A stretch of DNA of 64,000 nt from Methylorubrum salsuginis (GTDB lineage: Bacteria; Pseudomonadota; Alphaproteobacteria; Rhizobiales; Beijerinckiaceae): positions 1-64,000 of the forward strand of contig NZ_FOSV01000018.1 of assembly GCF_900114375.1 (NCBI RefSeq), read 5' to 3'. Made by a program: the position numbers and the translations under genes. Positions 34,671 to 43,770 of the stretch are shown here, piece by piece. The notes under the pieces were generated by a model, which saw only the letters and a program-made list of their open reading frames with translations, had not been told where the DNA came from and ran no database searches. Each line of letters opens with the position of its first letter. Position 1 is the stretch's first letter.

Positions 34671-35699
34671 TTATCTTTCTTTCATGTCCCGAAATCGCTC
34701 GATCTTGCCGCCCATTTGAGCTTTGTCCATATCCCCCGACCGTTCTGTTTTCCACGCTTTCTCGCCGGTCGGCATTCTGTACGATGCTCGGTGCAACGCT
34801 CGCCCTTCGGCGACATGAAACGCCACGCGTTCGCGGGCGGCGCGGAGCACTGTGTCCCGCATGGTTGGATCGTCCGGGAATGCCCGACGCACGGCGCGGT
34901 CGAGCACCGCGATCTGCGAATGCGCTGCGGCAAGGCTCGGATCTGCGACCGTCGGGGCGGCCGACAGACTGCGAATCCGACCTTCCGCTTCGGCATGACT
35001 CCGCCGACGACGCTGGAATGCATCGTCTGGGGGCCGGTCTGCTCCGAGGCTCGGACTGTGTGCGAGCCGATCGGGCGTTCCGTTTTCGGATGACCGGGTG
35101 GGTTCTCGTCCATCGTTCGCAGCGGCTGCACCGGTTCGCTCCGCTCCATGCTGACTCGATGGACGGCGTGCCGGGTCGTTTCGGCCGTCCTTCGACCGTC
35201 GCGCGTCCTGTCGGGCGAGCACTTCGCGGTCCAGTGGCGACGGCGCGTAGCCCGTGACATCCAATCCGCGCCCGTGCGCCTCGAGCCAGATCTCTCGGCG
35301 AAACGCCGCGGACCCGGTTACATGCAGAGCCGTCCAATCCCGGTGCCGGGCGATCGCGACGAGGTCGCGAACGACCGCGGTCTCGTGCCGTCGTGTCGAA
35401 AGACGATGGCCCTCATCCTTGAACACGAGGTATTCGCCGCGCTCGTCGGCATAAGCGCGCCGCTCGTCCGTGCCATGGGCCGTCGGTGTGATGTAATACT
35501 TCCGGGCGACGCGCGCAGGGAGCGGCGCGGCGTTGTTCCCGTCCTCCCGTACGGCCGCATCCGCTGTCACGTCACTCCGGTCGTTCGTGGCTCCGAGCAG
35601 GCCGGCAGGGTCTCGATTCCTCCGCTCGATGGTGTCGGCCTCCATCGGCCGCGTTCGGGCACGCCGCCGGTTCGGCCCACTGTCGCTCTCTTCAGCCAT
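34671..35699 (-). CDS. LPD7-domain protein linked to conjugation
   Basis: A 342-residue protein. Residues about 65-160 (ARKYYITPTAHGTDERRAY, EYLVFKDEGHRLSTRR, ALHVTGSAAFRREIWLEA, GRGLDVTGY) match the large polyvalent protein-associated domain LPD7. That domain is usually found in, or fused to, relaxases and other conjugative proteins. The remainder is charged and low-complexity, with a helical stretch (SQIAVLDRAVRRAFP) near the C-terminus. It is the last gene of the virB-virD4 operon, 15 bases after virD4. The function is unknown; it may assist the relaxase. Confidence 0.7.
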   Translation of the reverse strand: MAEESDSGPNRRRARTRPMEADTIERRNRDPAGLLGATNDRSDVTADAAVREDGNNAAPLPARVARKYYITPTAHGTDERRAYADERGEYLVFKDEGHRLSTRRHETAVVRDLVAIARHRDWTALHVTGSAAFRREIWLEAHGRGLDVTGYAPSPLDREVLARQDARRSKDGRNDPARRPSSQHGAERTGAAAANDGREPTRSSENGTPDRLAHSPSLGADRPPDDAFQRRRRSHAEAEGRIRSLSAAPTVADPSLAAAHSQIAVLDRAVRRAFPDDPTMRDTVLRAARERVAFHVAEGRALHRASYRMPTGEKAWKTERSGDMDKAQMGGKIERFRDMKER

Positions 35700-35714
35700 G
35701 GTGCTGTCTCCGCG

Positions 35715-37685
35715 TCAGCCCGGCAAGGCCGCGGTTCGCGGCGAGGCGGCGACCTGCCGGTCGATATGCGCGATCGTCCAGTTCCGAATCTCGTCTTCCG
35801 ACAGACCGGCCAAATCCACCTCGACATCGCCGAAGTTGAAGACCGCGTCCTCCGGGATGCGCGACGGATCGTGAATCTCGTCATCGCTCACGGGCTGCGG
35901 AGCCGAGAGCGTCCGCGTGATCGCTCCCAATTCCGTTCGTAAGCTGTCGACTTCATCCGAGAGCGCCTGCCATCGCGCGTCACTGTCGCCGGGCGAGGGG
36001 TGTATCCGGATTCGCGGAGGTGGGTGAAGCCTCGCCTGAAAGCGTCGATCCGTGAAATAGCGGATCTTGTCGGCCAGGATCGGTCGAAGGCCCGCCTTTA
36101 GGATGAAGCACTTGTCCTGAGACACGAGCTTGAGCTCCTGGGGCAGGAGCAGCGCCCGTTTCTGTTCGGAGAGGGTCTCGCTGTATCCTCGGCTGCCGGA
36201 TCCGAGCAGACCCGACGGACGGCTGCGGCTTCGTCCCTCGACGGTATCGTAGCCGAAGCGCTCGGAGAGTTCGTTGGCGACCTCTTGGTCCTTCGGGGTG
36301 AAAACGACTTCGACGGCATGGTTCGTCATGATGTTCCGCGCGACGTCCGGCCCGTAGATCGCCCGCAACTGCGACGGACTCTGCAGGATGGTCAGGAGGC
36401 GCAAGCCGTAACCTGCCAGGAAGGCGACGCCGCGCGCGAGCACGGCGACGTTGCCGAGCGTGGGGAACTCGTCGAGCAGCAGCAAAACCTGCCGGCGCAG
36501 GGTCGGATTCTGCTCCGGCAGTTCGCGCGTGTTCAGGTCCACCACCTGCTGAAAAAAGAGGTTGAGCAGAGGGCTCAAGCGTTCGAGATTATCCGGCGAG
36601 ACCGCCAAGTAGATCGAGATCGGTCGGGTGCGCAGCGCTTGCAGGTCGAAGCTCGATGCCGCGGTCGCCCGATCCACCCGTGGATTGAACCACAATTCGA
36701 GGCGGGCCGTGACGGTCTTACGAACGGATTGGAAGGTGTTGTCCGAGGCCGCCAGGAAATCGTTGAGTGCCTGAACGCAGCGCGGCGAGAGGCGATCGGG
36801 CCCCGCTCGGCGCTCGGCTATCGCTTTGGCAAAATGTGCCTTCAAATCGGCGGCTGCGGACAGCTGTCGCAGCACCTCGCCGATGGTCAGCGGCAAGCCG
36901 GGCGTCTCGGCGACGTAGCCGCCGATCGCGATGAAGGCGGCCCGCGCCGACTGGTGCCAGAACGGATCGGTCCCGGTCTCGGCCGGAAACAGCATGGTCG
37001 CGATGCGCTGCAGGTCGTCGTAGCGGTCACCGGAGTCCCGGCGCACGACAGAAAGCGGATTGTACCGCGCGGTGCGGCCCTCCTCGTCGAAGGGATCGAA
37101 CAGGTAGACCTCCTGCCCGTGCGCGGCGCGAAAGCCCGCCGTGCGCTCCCAATTCTCGCGCTTCACGTCGAGGCAGACGACGGAGTCCGGCCAGTTGAGC
37201 AGGTTCGGGATCACGAGCCCGACGCCCTTACCGGAGCGGGTGGGGGCGTAACCGATCACGTGTTCGGTGCCGCCGAAGCACAGGTAGCGCCCATCCTTTG
37301 CGCCGAGCAGCAGGCCGCTCCCGGCGCGCAGGCCGTCCGCCCGGATCTCTCGTTCAGTCGCGAAGCGCGCCCGCCCGTGCAGCGGCGGCGGGCGGACGCG
37401 GACGGCGGCGCCGAGCCCGAACAGAAAGACCAGCCCGGTACCGAGCAGGCTCAGGCGCATCCAGCGCGCCACCCGCGGATCGTGTCCGTAAAGCGTGCCG
37501 TACTCGATCACCGACATCCAGTGCAGGCCGCCGTCGTGGACCCGCAGACCGAGCAGGAGCACATTCGAGGCGACGAACAGGTAGACGGCCGCCAGGAGGC
37601 CGAGCGCCACCATCGACAGCCCGATCCTGGCAGGCCAGCCGAGGCTCGGGCTAAGCGGGAGGCCGACGCTTGGCGAGCGGGTCAT
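35715..37685 (-). CDS. virD4: Type IV coupling protein VirD4/TraG
   Basis: A 656-residue inner-membrane ATPase that brings the relaxase-DNA complex to the secretion channel. Two N-terminal helices (IGLSMVALGLLAAVYLFVA, LLGTGLVFLFGLGAAV) are followed by Walker A GYAPTRSGKGVGLV and Walker B LLLLDEFPTLG, with NPLSVV and ILQSPSQLRAIYG typical of the family. ATG 37685 gives the normal membrane topology; it overlaps the end of virB11 by 35 bases. An upstream in-frame start would extend further into virB11 and was rejected. Confidence 0.92.
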   Translation of the reverse strand: MTRSPSVGLPLSPSLGWPARIGLSMVALGLLAAVYLFVASNVLLLGLRVHDGGLHWMSVIEYGTLYGHDPRVARWMRLSLLGTGLVFLFGLGAAVRVRPPPLHGRARFATEREIRADGLRAGSGLLLGAKDGRYLCFGGTEHVIGYAPTRSGKGVGLVIPNLLNWPDSVVCLDVKRENWERTAGFRAAHGQEVYLFDPFDEEGRTARYNPLSVVRRDSGDRYDDLQRIATMLFPAETGTDPFWHQSARAAFIAIGGYVAETPGLPLTIGEVLRQLSAAADLKAHFAKAIAERRAGPDRLSPRCVQALNDFLAASDNTFQSVRKTVTARLELWFNPRVDRATAASSFDLQALRTRPISIYLAVSPDNLERLSPLLNLFFQQVVDLNTRELPEQNPTLRRQVLLLLDEFPTLGNVAVLARGVAFLAGYGLRLLTILQSPSQLRAIYGPDVARNIMTNHAVEVVFTPKDQEVANELSERFGYDTVEGRSRSRPSGLLGSGSRGYSETLSEQKRALLLPQELKLVSQDKCFILKAGLRPILADKIRYFTDRRFQARLHPPPRIRIHPSPGDSDARWQALSDEVDSLRTELGAITRTLSAPQPVSDDEIHDPSRIPEDAVFNFGDVEVDLAGLSEDEIRNWTIAHIDRQVAASPRTAALPG

Positions 37686-38739
37686 AATAGACCTCCGAAA
37701 TCCTGTAGCGTCCGCCCTGGCGGGCCATCTGCACCACGATGTCAATCGAGTGGTGCAGGAGATGCCGGATATCGCGGCGGGCCAGGTCCCGCCCCTCCGC
37801 ACTCTCCTTGACGAGGAGGGTGAGCTGCTCGAACGCCAGGGTGGCGGAATCGGCGTGGATCGTCGTGATCGAGCCGGGATGGCCGGAATTGACGTTGCGC
37901 AGATAGTAGAAGGCCGTCCCGTCGCGCAGCTCCTGCAGCAGGATGCGGTCGGGTCGCATGCGCAGGCACGCCTCCAACAGCTCGCGCGGTCCGGTCCGGG
38001 CGAGCCCGTGTCCGTCCTTCGCGTAGAGGAGACGGACGTGGTTGGCGTGCGGCACGCTCAGTTCCGGCGTGTCCTCGATCGTGAGGATGCGCTCGTCGGC
38101 CGGAATGCAGCCGACCAGACCCTTGGCCAGGGTCGTCTTGCCGGAACCGGTCGCGCCGGAGATCAGGATGTTGCGTCGGGCCTGAACCGCCCGCTCCAGG
38201 AAGAGGCGCCAGGCGCCGGCTTCCTGCAGGCCCACCAGTTCGCACTCGGCTTCGGACAGGGCTCCGTCCGATCGGCGGACATCCGCGAAGAGGTTCTCGC
38301 GCTCGAAGGCCTCGAGCGTTAGGATGGAGCGCGCCACCTTTCGAATGGTCAGGCTGAGGGTGCCGTGCGGCACGGCAGGCGGAACAACGATCTGGCAGCG
38401 CTCGCCGCCCGGCAGCACGGTGGAGACGATCGGCTGATCGGGCGAGATGTCCTGCTTCGTGAACGCGGCAGCCGCGAGCGCGAGGTGGCTTAAATGGTCC
38501 TCGGTCAGGGCCGGTGCGTCGTGGCGGCACCAGCCCGCCGGGCCCTCCACGAAGAGTTCGCCGGGTCGGTTGACGACGATCTCGGTCAACTGCGCATCGC
38601 CGAGGAAGACGGCGAAGGGCGCGAGATAGCAGTCGAGCACACGCCGTTCCGCGCTCGGGGGCGCCTGGCTGGATCGCGGCCCGCTTCGCCCCGGATCGTC
38701 GGCCCAGGACAAGCGATCCGCGCCGGACCCGCAGCTCAT
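37651..38739 (-). CDS. virB11: Type IV secretion ATPase VirB11
   Basis: A 362-residue cytoplasmic hexameric ATPase of the transfer channel. Walker A is ISGATGSGKTTLAKGL; the Asp and His boxes are ILTIEDTPELSVPHAN and GHPGSITTIHADSA. An N-terminal domain carries AQLTEIVVNRPGELFVEG. ATG 38739 overlaps the virB10 stop (ATGA). Confidence 0.92.
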   Translation of the reverse strand: MSCGSGADRLSWADDPGRSGPRSSQAPPSAERRVLDCYLAPFAVFLGDAQLTEIVVNRPGELFVEGPAGWCRHDAPALTEDHLSHLALAAAAFTKQDISPDQPIVSTVLPGGERCQIVVPPAVPHGTLSLTIRKVARSILTLEAFERENLFADVRRSDGALSEAECELVGLQEAGAWRLFLERAVQARRNILISGATGSGKTTLAKGLVGCIPADERILTIEDTPELSVPHANHVRLLYAKDGHGLARTGPRELLEACLRMRPDRILLQELRDGTAFYYLRNVNSGHPGSITTIHADSATLAFEQLTLLVKESAEGRDLARRDIRHLLHHSIDIVVQMARQGGRYRISEVYYDPLAKRRPPA

Positions 38740-39893
38740 GGTTTGAAGACCGGCCCGCGCGGGCGAAGGCCCGCGGCCCGGTCGAGCGCATCGGTGCGGG
38801 ATCCGGTCAGACGCAGACCGTAGACGGACGAGAAATCGAGATCGCGGGCGACGAAGATCGAGAGCCGCTCGCCCTGGTTCTTCGTCAGGGTCGGCGGGAT
38901 GTTGATCGAATTCTCGGTGGCGATCGCGGCCGCGGACTGCCCGCCGCGCTGGACCGTGTTGATCTGCACGCCGCCATCGGAAAACTGCTGGCCCGCGAAT
39001 TGTCCGGCATCGCCGACCACGGACAGCAGCAGGGCGCCGCCGAAGCGCTCCATGAAGTGGTTGTCGATCTCGCCATCGACCCCCGCCCGCCCGAGGGCGT
39101 CGGTCGCCGGCGAGGCGAGCGTTACGACCACGCCGGTCGGCGTTTTCGCGCGGCTCCACAGCACGAACATCCGCGACGCACCGCGGCGGACGCCACCGCG
39201 ATACTCGCCCACGACCTGCGTGCCCTTCTCCATGAGAACGACGTGACCGTTGTCGCTCAGCACGTCGCGGCTGATCACGCAGGAGACGAAGCCGGCCACG
39301 TCCGACGACATGGCGGTCTCGAGCGTGCAGGGGATGGCCGTCCCCTGGGCAACCAGGAGGTTTCGGTCGGGCAGGCGTGCGGCCCGGACGCCCTCGATCA
39401 CCGTCGGTCTCAGGCGGTCGTTCAGCTCATTGCGCGGCTCGGGGAGCCCGTCGCCGAGCGCGAGGTTTCTCGCCCCGCTCGGATCGATGCCCTCTCCGCC
39501 GCGCGATCCGGCTCTCGCCTGCGGCGGTCGATTGTAGACGAGCACCGGCGCTCGCCGGCTGCTCTCGAGGAGATCGTCCGACGGGGGACGGTCGAGCCGC
39601 TGAGGCAGGGGCGGCGACGGTGGCAGCGCCGCGGTTTGGGCGGGCTCCGTCGGCGGTTCGCGCGGACGCTCGAAGGTGCCGTTCACCGAAATGGTCGGCG
39701 TCGTGCGCGCCTGTGCCGGTGCGGGCTCACGCTTCCAACTGGCCCAGAGCAATCCCCCGCAGAGCGTCACGAGCGCGACCGTCCCGATCACCTTGCGGGC
39801 CGTTCCGGGCCGAGCTTGACTGACCCCGGTGACCGGCGTGATCGTACGATCCGTCCCCTCCAGACCGGAAGCGTGCGGCGTGTCGGGTGTCAT
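38736..39893 (-). CDS. virB10: Type IV secretion protein VirB10
   Basis: A 385-residue inner-membrane-anchored protein that spans the periplasm and forms the outer-membrane core with VirB7 and VirB9. The single N-terminal helix is GTVALVTLCGGLLWASW. A Pro-rich linker follows, then the TrbI/VirB10 domain (LVAQGTAIPCTLETAM, GFVSCVISRDVLSDNG, VLMEKGTQVVGEYRGG, LSIFVARDLDFSSVYGLR). ATG 39893 overlaps the virB9 end (ATGA). Confidence 0.92.
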   Translation of the reverse strand: MTPDTPHASGLEGTDRTITPVTGVSQARPGTARKVIGTVALVTLCGGLLWASWKREPAPAQARTTPTISVNGTFERPREPPTEPAQTAALPPSPPLPQRLDRPPSDDLLESSRRAPVLVYNRPPQARAGSRGGEGIDPSGARNLALGDGLPEPRNELNDRLRPTVIEGVRAARLPDRNLLVAQGTAIPCTLETAMSSDVAGFVSCVISRDVLSDNGHVVLMEKGTQVVGEYRGGVRRGASRMFVLWSRAKTPTGVVVTLASPATDALGRAGVDGEIDNHFMERFGGALLLSVVGDAGQFAGQQFSDGGVQINTVQRGGQSAAAIATENSINIPPTLTKNQGERLSIFVARDLDFSSVYGLRLTGSRTDALDRAAGLRPRGPVFKP

Positions 39894-40771
39894 GGCGTGC
39901 CTCCCGTGCTGCGGATCGGTCGGCGGACGGTGCGCATGACGGCCGGGCTGGTCGTGCGCGTGCCGTGATTGACCCCGACCGGGTCGAAGGCCTCGTTGAA
40001 CAGGCAGGTCACCTGTGCCCCCTGGCGCAGCCGCAGCTCGCGTCCGATCGCGTGCACGACCACGAATTCCCCGCGCACGTCCTTGGGCACCAAGCTCTCG
40101 CTGCCGTCGCTCGCGACGAGATAGACAGCCGGCATCTCGCGGTTGCCTTCGAAGCGCAGGAAGGTCTCCTGGCCATCGTCGTAGACGCCGTCGGGCTCGA
40201 GCGTCGCGGCGCCTTGGGCGGAGTAGCGCCAGTTCCTCGGTCCCGCCGTGTCCGAGGCTGCGAAGGTCTGCTCGATCGCACCCGCCTCCGCCGCCGAGCG
40301 GCGCAGCGCCGCTTCGGTCCGCCGGAGCTCCGCCTCATCGCCGGGATAGGCGAACCGAACCGCGAAGTAGCTGTCCGAGAGCGAGCCGTCGCTGATCGAG
40401 AGTTCGAACTGGTAGGACCGTTTGCGGCCGTCGCGGCGCGTGGTCACCACCTGCAGATTGGTGGCAGGATGCCGCTCGCGGGGTTTCAGGAACAGGATGT
40501 TGCCGGCTGGCGCGATCTCCCAGGATACGGAATCGCCAATCGCGACATGGGCGATCTCCTCGCCCTCGGCGAACATCACCTGGGTCGAGGCGCGGATCAC
40601 GCCGTTGATCTTCACGACGTTGGCCGGATCGTAGACGACAGTGCGCATCCGGGCATCGCGGTTGCCCGCTTGTGGATTCTGCAGCGCTTGCGCGGGCCAG
40701 GCGGCGCCCGCGAGCAGGATACTCAACATCCCGGCCCGAGCCAGGCATGCGGAACTCGAACGCGCGCTCAT
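39890..40771 (-). CDS. virB9: Type IV secretion protein VirB9
   Basis: A 293-residue periplasmic protein with a signal peptide (LSILLAGAAWPAQALQ). N-terminal domain: RMRTVVYDPANVVKI and MFAEGEEIAHVAIGDSVSW. C-terminal domain: GPRNWRYSAQGAATLEPDGVYDDG and TFLRFEGNREMPAVYLVASDG, the VirB9/CagX signature. It forms the outer-membrane core complex. ATG 40771 overlaps the virB8 end. Confidence 0.92.
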   Translation of the reverse strand: MSARSSSACLARAGMLSILLAGAAWPAQALQNPQAGNRDARMRTVVYDPANVVKINGVIRASTQVMFAEGEEIAHVAIGDSVSWEIAPAGNILFLKPRERHPATNLQVVTTRRDGRKRSYQFELSISDGSLSDSYFAVRFAYPGDEAELRRTEAALRRSAAEAGAIEQTFAASDTAGPRNWRYSAQGAATLEPDGVYDDGQETFLRFEGNREMPAVYLVASDGSESLVPKDVRGEFVVVHAIGRELRLRQGAQVTCLFNEAFDPVGVNHGTRTTSPAVMRTVRRPIRSTGGTP

Positions 40772-41442
40772 GGGGTCACCTCCGGATCCGAGCGGTATTC
40801 CGAGACCAGAAAGCCGAGCGGATTGACGAGGCGGTCGCCCGTCGACATTCGCGCCTTGGTCTCGAAGCCGAAGGCAAGGGTGGCGATCCAGTGCGAGGTC
40901 TTCGTCTCGTCGCCGCGCCGGCTCTCGCGCAGGTAGCGCACCGAGGCGAGATGCGGCCCGATCAGCGAGATCGCCTTGATGCGGATCGTGGAGACGCCGG
41001 ACGGGCCGAAGGCCACCTGGGGGCTGTCCGGGTTCGATCCACGATAGAGGCTCGCGAAGCGCGCCTGCTCCGGCGCGCTCGAGAGCAGCGACACCGTCCG
41101 GAAGTTCAGGGGCGCCTCGACGAAGCTGTAGCCTTCGCGTACCCGCACGTACTGAGCGAGGAAATACTTCGTGACGGCCTCGTCATAGGTCATTGTGGTC
41201 GCGTCGACGCCCGAGACGACGTCGACGATCCCCGTGGCGTTGTCGACGCGCACGACGAAGGGCTCCACGCTCTTCAGGGGGCTGAGCGCGGCGACGGCGC
41301 CGACGGCGACGGTCGAGAGCGCGCAGGCCGCCGCCGCCACACTCCACGCCAATCGCTTCGACCGCTCGGCCATGGCGAGGCGGTCGTCCTCCCAGAGCCG
41401 GGCGCGCGCGAAGTAGGTCTTGAGGTCTGCCGCCTCAACCAT
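40768..41442 (-). CDS. virB8: Type IV secretion protein VirB8
   Basis: A 224-residue inner-membrane assembly factor. A short cytoplasmic N-terminus (YFARARLWEDDRLAMAERSKR) and one helix (AWSVAAAACALSTVAVGAVAAL) precede the NTF2-like periplasmic domain (VEPFVVRVDNATGIVDVV, DEAVTKYFLAQYVRVREGYS, HWIATLAFGFETK). It overlaps the VirB7-like gene by 8 bases. Confidence 0.92.
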   Translation of the reverse strand: MVEAADLKTYFARARLWEDDRLAMAERSKRLAWSVAAAACALSTVAVGAVAALSPLKSVEPFVVRVDNATGIVDVVSGVDATTMTYDEAVTKYFLAQYVRVREGYSFVEAPLNFRTVSLLSSAPEQARFASLYRGSNPDSPQVAFGPSGVSTIRIKAISLIGPHLASVRYLRESRRGDETKTSHWIATLAFGFETKARMSTGDRLVNPLGFLVSEYRSDPEVTP

Positions 41443-41764
41443 GGTCGATCCTCCCGACGCAGGGCCGGAGCGAACCGGCCAGATCGAAGGCGGGCCGCTG
41501 CCGCGGTGCCAGCGCTCCGACCTTGCGGACCGCTGGCCTCGGCGATCCGGTTGGACGTGCCTCCGGCGCGGGATCCGTCGCGCTCACGACCGGCCCCGGG
41601 CGTGCTGTCCCCGGCCGCGCGGCCTCCCAATCCCACATCGAACGATTGAGCGGCCGGCGCGCACCCCCGTCGCAGCTCGGCGCCGGCGTCGGTCCCAGCA
41701 CGGAGGTGCAGCCTCCCAGCCCGGTCGCCGCAGCGACCAGGATCAGCAACGCAATCCGATCCAT
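41435..41764 (-). CDS. virB7: VirB7-like lipoprotein
   Basis: A 109-residue lipoprotein. Its signal peptide MDRIALLILVAAATGLGGC ends in the lipobox LGGC, with the mature N-terminal Cys near residue 19. The segment PLNRSMWDWE is one I associate with VirB7-position lipoproteins of alphaproteobacterial transfer systems. It is longer than Agrobacterium VirB7 and has a Pro-rich tail. Position between virB6 and virB8 supports the assignment; it would anchor VirB9 to the outer membrane. Confidence 0.75.
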   Translation of the reverse strand: MDRIALLILVAAATGLGGCTSVLGPTPAPSCDGGARRPLNRSMWDWEAARPGTARPGPVVSATDPAPEARPTGSPRPAVRKVGALAPRQRPAFDLAGSLRPCVGRIDHG

Positions 41765-41833
41765 GTTTCTATCCCCGTCCGTGGCCGACTGCGCCGCCGG
41801 CTGCTCTTGGCCGTCCCGATCCGGCTCGTCGGC

Positions 41834-42808
41834 TCATCGCCGCTCGATCGTGCCGCCCGCCCGACCCTTGCGGACGGCCGACACGGCGCGACCGGCCGCC
41901 GCGCGCGAACCGGCAAAGGCACCGAATACCCCGGCCGTCCCGCCGGTCATGGCCACCGCCGTGAGCGCTCGGCTCATGGTGCGACCGGCCAGCGAGGCGC
42001 CGCCGCCCGCCAGCGCGCCGGCGATCTCGGGCAACTGGAGCGCCACGTAAGCGGCGAGACCGAGCACGGCGCTGATGGCGACTGCGCCCACGATCAGTTC
42101 GCCCCCAGTGGTCGCGTTCGTTCCGTATTTGTCGACGAACTGGCTGACCGTCGTCAGCATCAGTCCGATCAGGGCGATGACGAGCACTTGCAGCACGACG
42201 AAGTTGACGAGCTGGCGGGTCCAGGCCTCGGCGAAGGGCCGAGTCACCTCGAACAGGGCGAGCGCCACGAAGATGGGCCCGAGCGCGACGACGAGACTGA
42301 GGCCGACCTTGGCGTAGAGCATGACCGCAAATTGCAGGAAGCCGGCGGCCGCGGTGAACACCATCAGGATCGCGGCGATCAGCGCCGGCGCGATGTTGGT
42401 CAGGCCAGATTGTTCGTAGATCTGCGTGGCGACGCTGATGCCCTTGTTGAGCAACTGATCGAACGGCCGCCCCGAGCTCATGTTCAGACCAGAGCCGGCG
42501 ATGCTGTTGCCGATCTCGCGCGGCAGCGTGTCGTTGAAGAGCGTGGTCACGTAGGCCTGGAAGGTGTCGGCGTTCGTGGCGAGGGTGACGATCGCTACCA
42601 GCCGCACCGAGCGCCAAGCGAAGTCCAGGACCGGCTCGCGCACGGCACCGCGCAGGATCGCGATGCCGTAGAGCACGATGTAGAGCATCAGCCCGACGCG
42701 CAGGGGGCCGGCCACGGCCGCGGTCAGGTTCGTCACCGAATCCGAGACGAAATGCGTGATCGGCGCCTCGAACTCGCGCAGAAAATCATCGAAGACCTGG
42801 ATCGCCAT
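41834..42808 (-). CDS. virB6: Type IV secretion protein VirB6
   Basis: A 324-residue polytopic inner-membrane protein with about six helices (for example GPLRVGLMLYIVLYGIAIL, APALIAAILMVFTAAAGF, VLQVLVIALIGLMLTTV), matching the TrbL/VirB6 family that contributes to the channel. The central block AKVGLSLVVALGPIFVALALF and FEVTRPFAEAWTRQLVN is characteristic. The C-terminal 60 residues are Gly/Ala-rich and basic. Confidence 0.9.
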   Translation of the reverse strand: MAIQVFDDFLREFEAPITHFVSDSVTNLTAAVAGPLRVGLMLYIVLYGIAILRGAVREPVLDFAWRSVRLVAIVTLATNADTFQAYVTTLFNDTLPREIGNSIAGSGLNMSSGRPFDQLLNKGISVATQIYEQSGLTNIAPALIAAILMVFTAAAGFLQFAVMLYAKVGLSLVVALGPIFVALALFEVTRPFAEAWTRQLVNFVVLQVLVIALIGLMLTTVSQFVDKYGTNATTGGELIVGAVAISAVLGLAAYVALQLPEIAGALAGGGASLAGRTMSRALTAVAMTGGTAGVFGAFAGSRAAAGRAVSAVRKGRAGGTIERR

Positions 42809-42820
42809 GACGGTCTCCCT

Positions 42821-43078
42821 TCAGCCTCTCAGACTACGAATGGCGCGCTCGCGCCCGAGCATCATCAGACGCTCCTTCGCTGCCCCTGCATTGCGACACT
42901 CGGCGTTCTGCCCGATGCCGCCGGGATCGTTGCGGCACCGTCCCCAGGTCTCTTCGAGCCCCTGCGGATCCTCGAGGAATTCGAGCACGGTTCGGCTCTC
43001 GGGTCGGGCGGATCGATCGGAGCCGTCGCAGGCGGTGAGCCCGAGAAGCACCGAGAAGCCGAGAACGAGCACCCTCAT
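42821..43078 (-). CDS. eexN: EexN-like entry-exclusion lipoprotein
   Basis: An 85-residue lipoprotein with a signal peptide ending in LTAC (Cys17). The mature part has RCRNDPGGIGQNAECRNAGAAKERL, quoted here as RCRNDPG and ECRNAGAAKERL, the cysteine-containing pattern of EexN lipoproteins that block redundant transfer into cells already carrying the plasmid. Position between virB5 and virB6 is where eexN commonly sits. ATG 43078 overlaps the virB5 stop (ATGA). Confidence 0.75.
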   Translation of the reverse strand: MRVLVLGFSVLLGLTACDGSDRSARPESRTVLEFLEDPQGLEETWGRCRNDPGGIGQNAECRNAGAAKERLMMLGRERAIRSLRG

Positions 43079-43770
43079 CGAACGGCGGCCTTCATTTCGT
43101 CGACGAGCTGGCGACCGCGCTCGCGCTCGCGCTGGGCGTCCATGCCGCGCTGGGCGCGCTGAATCATTGCCAGGCCCTGAAGGCGCAGGACATCGTTCTG
43201 CAGCAAAGCCGACTCGGCCTGCAGACGCGCCGAGAGGTCGGCGACGTCCTTTGCGCCGTGAGCCTGCCCGATTTGCCGCCGCAGCAGGTCGAGCTGGTCC
43301 ACCCGCTTGGCTGCCGCGTCGTAGACGGCCTCGCCGAGCGTGTGCGCCGTGCCGGTCCGGCGTGCGATGCGCTCGAGCTCCGCCGCGTAGAAGTCGTTGC
43401 CGGCGTTGGCGGTGTAGACCCGGTTCTTGGCAAGATAGCCGTTCAACGAGTCGGCGAAGTTCCCTGATCCCGACCCGGCGACCAGACTCTCGATCTGCGA
43501 AAACTCGGCCGGCAACGCTTTTCGCAGAGCCGGCGTATTCAGCAGTCCGGCAATCTCGCCTGCATCGGTGATCTTGTTGAAGGAGTCGTAGAGCCGCTTC
43601 GCCTCGGTCAACTGATCGGTCAGCGTCGTGATCTGCCGCTCCATCTGCCGGGCCTGTTCGACGAGCTTGGCCACGGCAGTCGGATCGTAGACGAGCTCGA
43701 AGGCTGGGATCGGCCCCGCCGTGCCGAGACTCACGACCAGGGTGATCGTCGCGACGACGGAGCGCCTCAT
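43075..43770 (-). CDS. virB5: Type IV secretion protein VirB5
   Basis: A 231-residue secreted helical protein, a minor pilus component. It has a signal peptide (ATITLVVSLGTAGPIPAF). The mature start is FELVYDPTAVAKLVEQARQ, split here as ELVYDPTAVAKL and the coiled-coil MERQITTLTDQLTEAKRLYDS (first 20 residues only). The family features LYDSFNKITDAGEIAGLL and ESALLQNDVLRLQGL follow. ATG 43770 overlaps the virB4 stop (ATGA); longer in-frame starts lie inside virB4 and were rejected. Confidence 0.9.
   Translation of the reverse strand: MRRSVVATITLVVSLGTAGPIPAFELVYDPTAVAKLVEQARQMERQITTLTDQLTEAKRLYDSFNKITDAGEIAGLLNTPALRKALPAEFSQIESLVAGSGSGNFADSLNGYLAKNRVYTANAGNDFYAAELERIARRTGTAHTLGEAVYDAAAKRVDQLDLLRRQIGQAHGAKDVADLSARLQAESALLQNDVLRLQGLAMIQRAQRGMDAQRERERGRQLVDEMKAAVR

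Noticed and set aside
34484..35257. Plus-strand 257-codon open frame opposite the LPD7 gene
   Set aside because: Overlaps antisense to the LPD7 protein, which has recognisable blocks and fits the operon.
41420..43162. Long plus-strand open frame of about 580 codons opposite the virB5-virB8 genes
   Set aside because: Arg/Pro/His-rich translation without any family pattern, wholly antisense to well-recognised genes; a GC-rich shadow.
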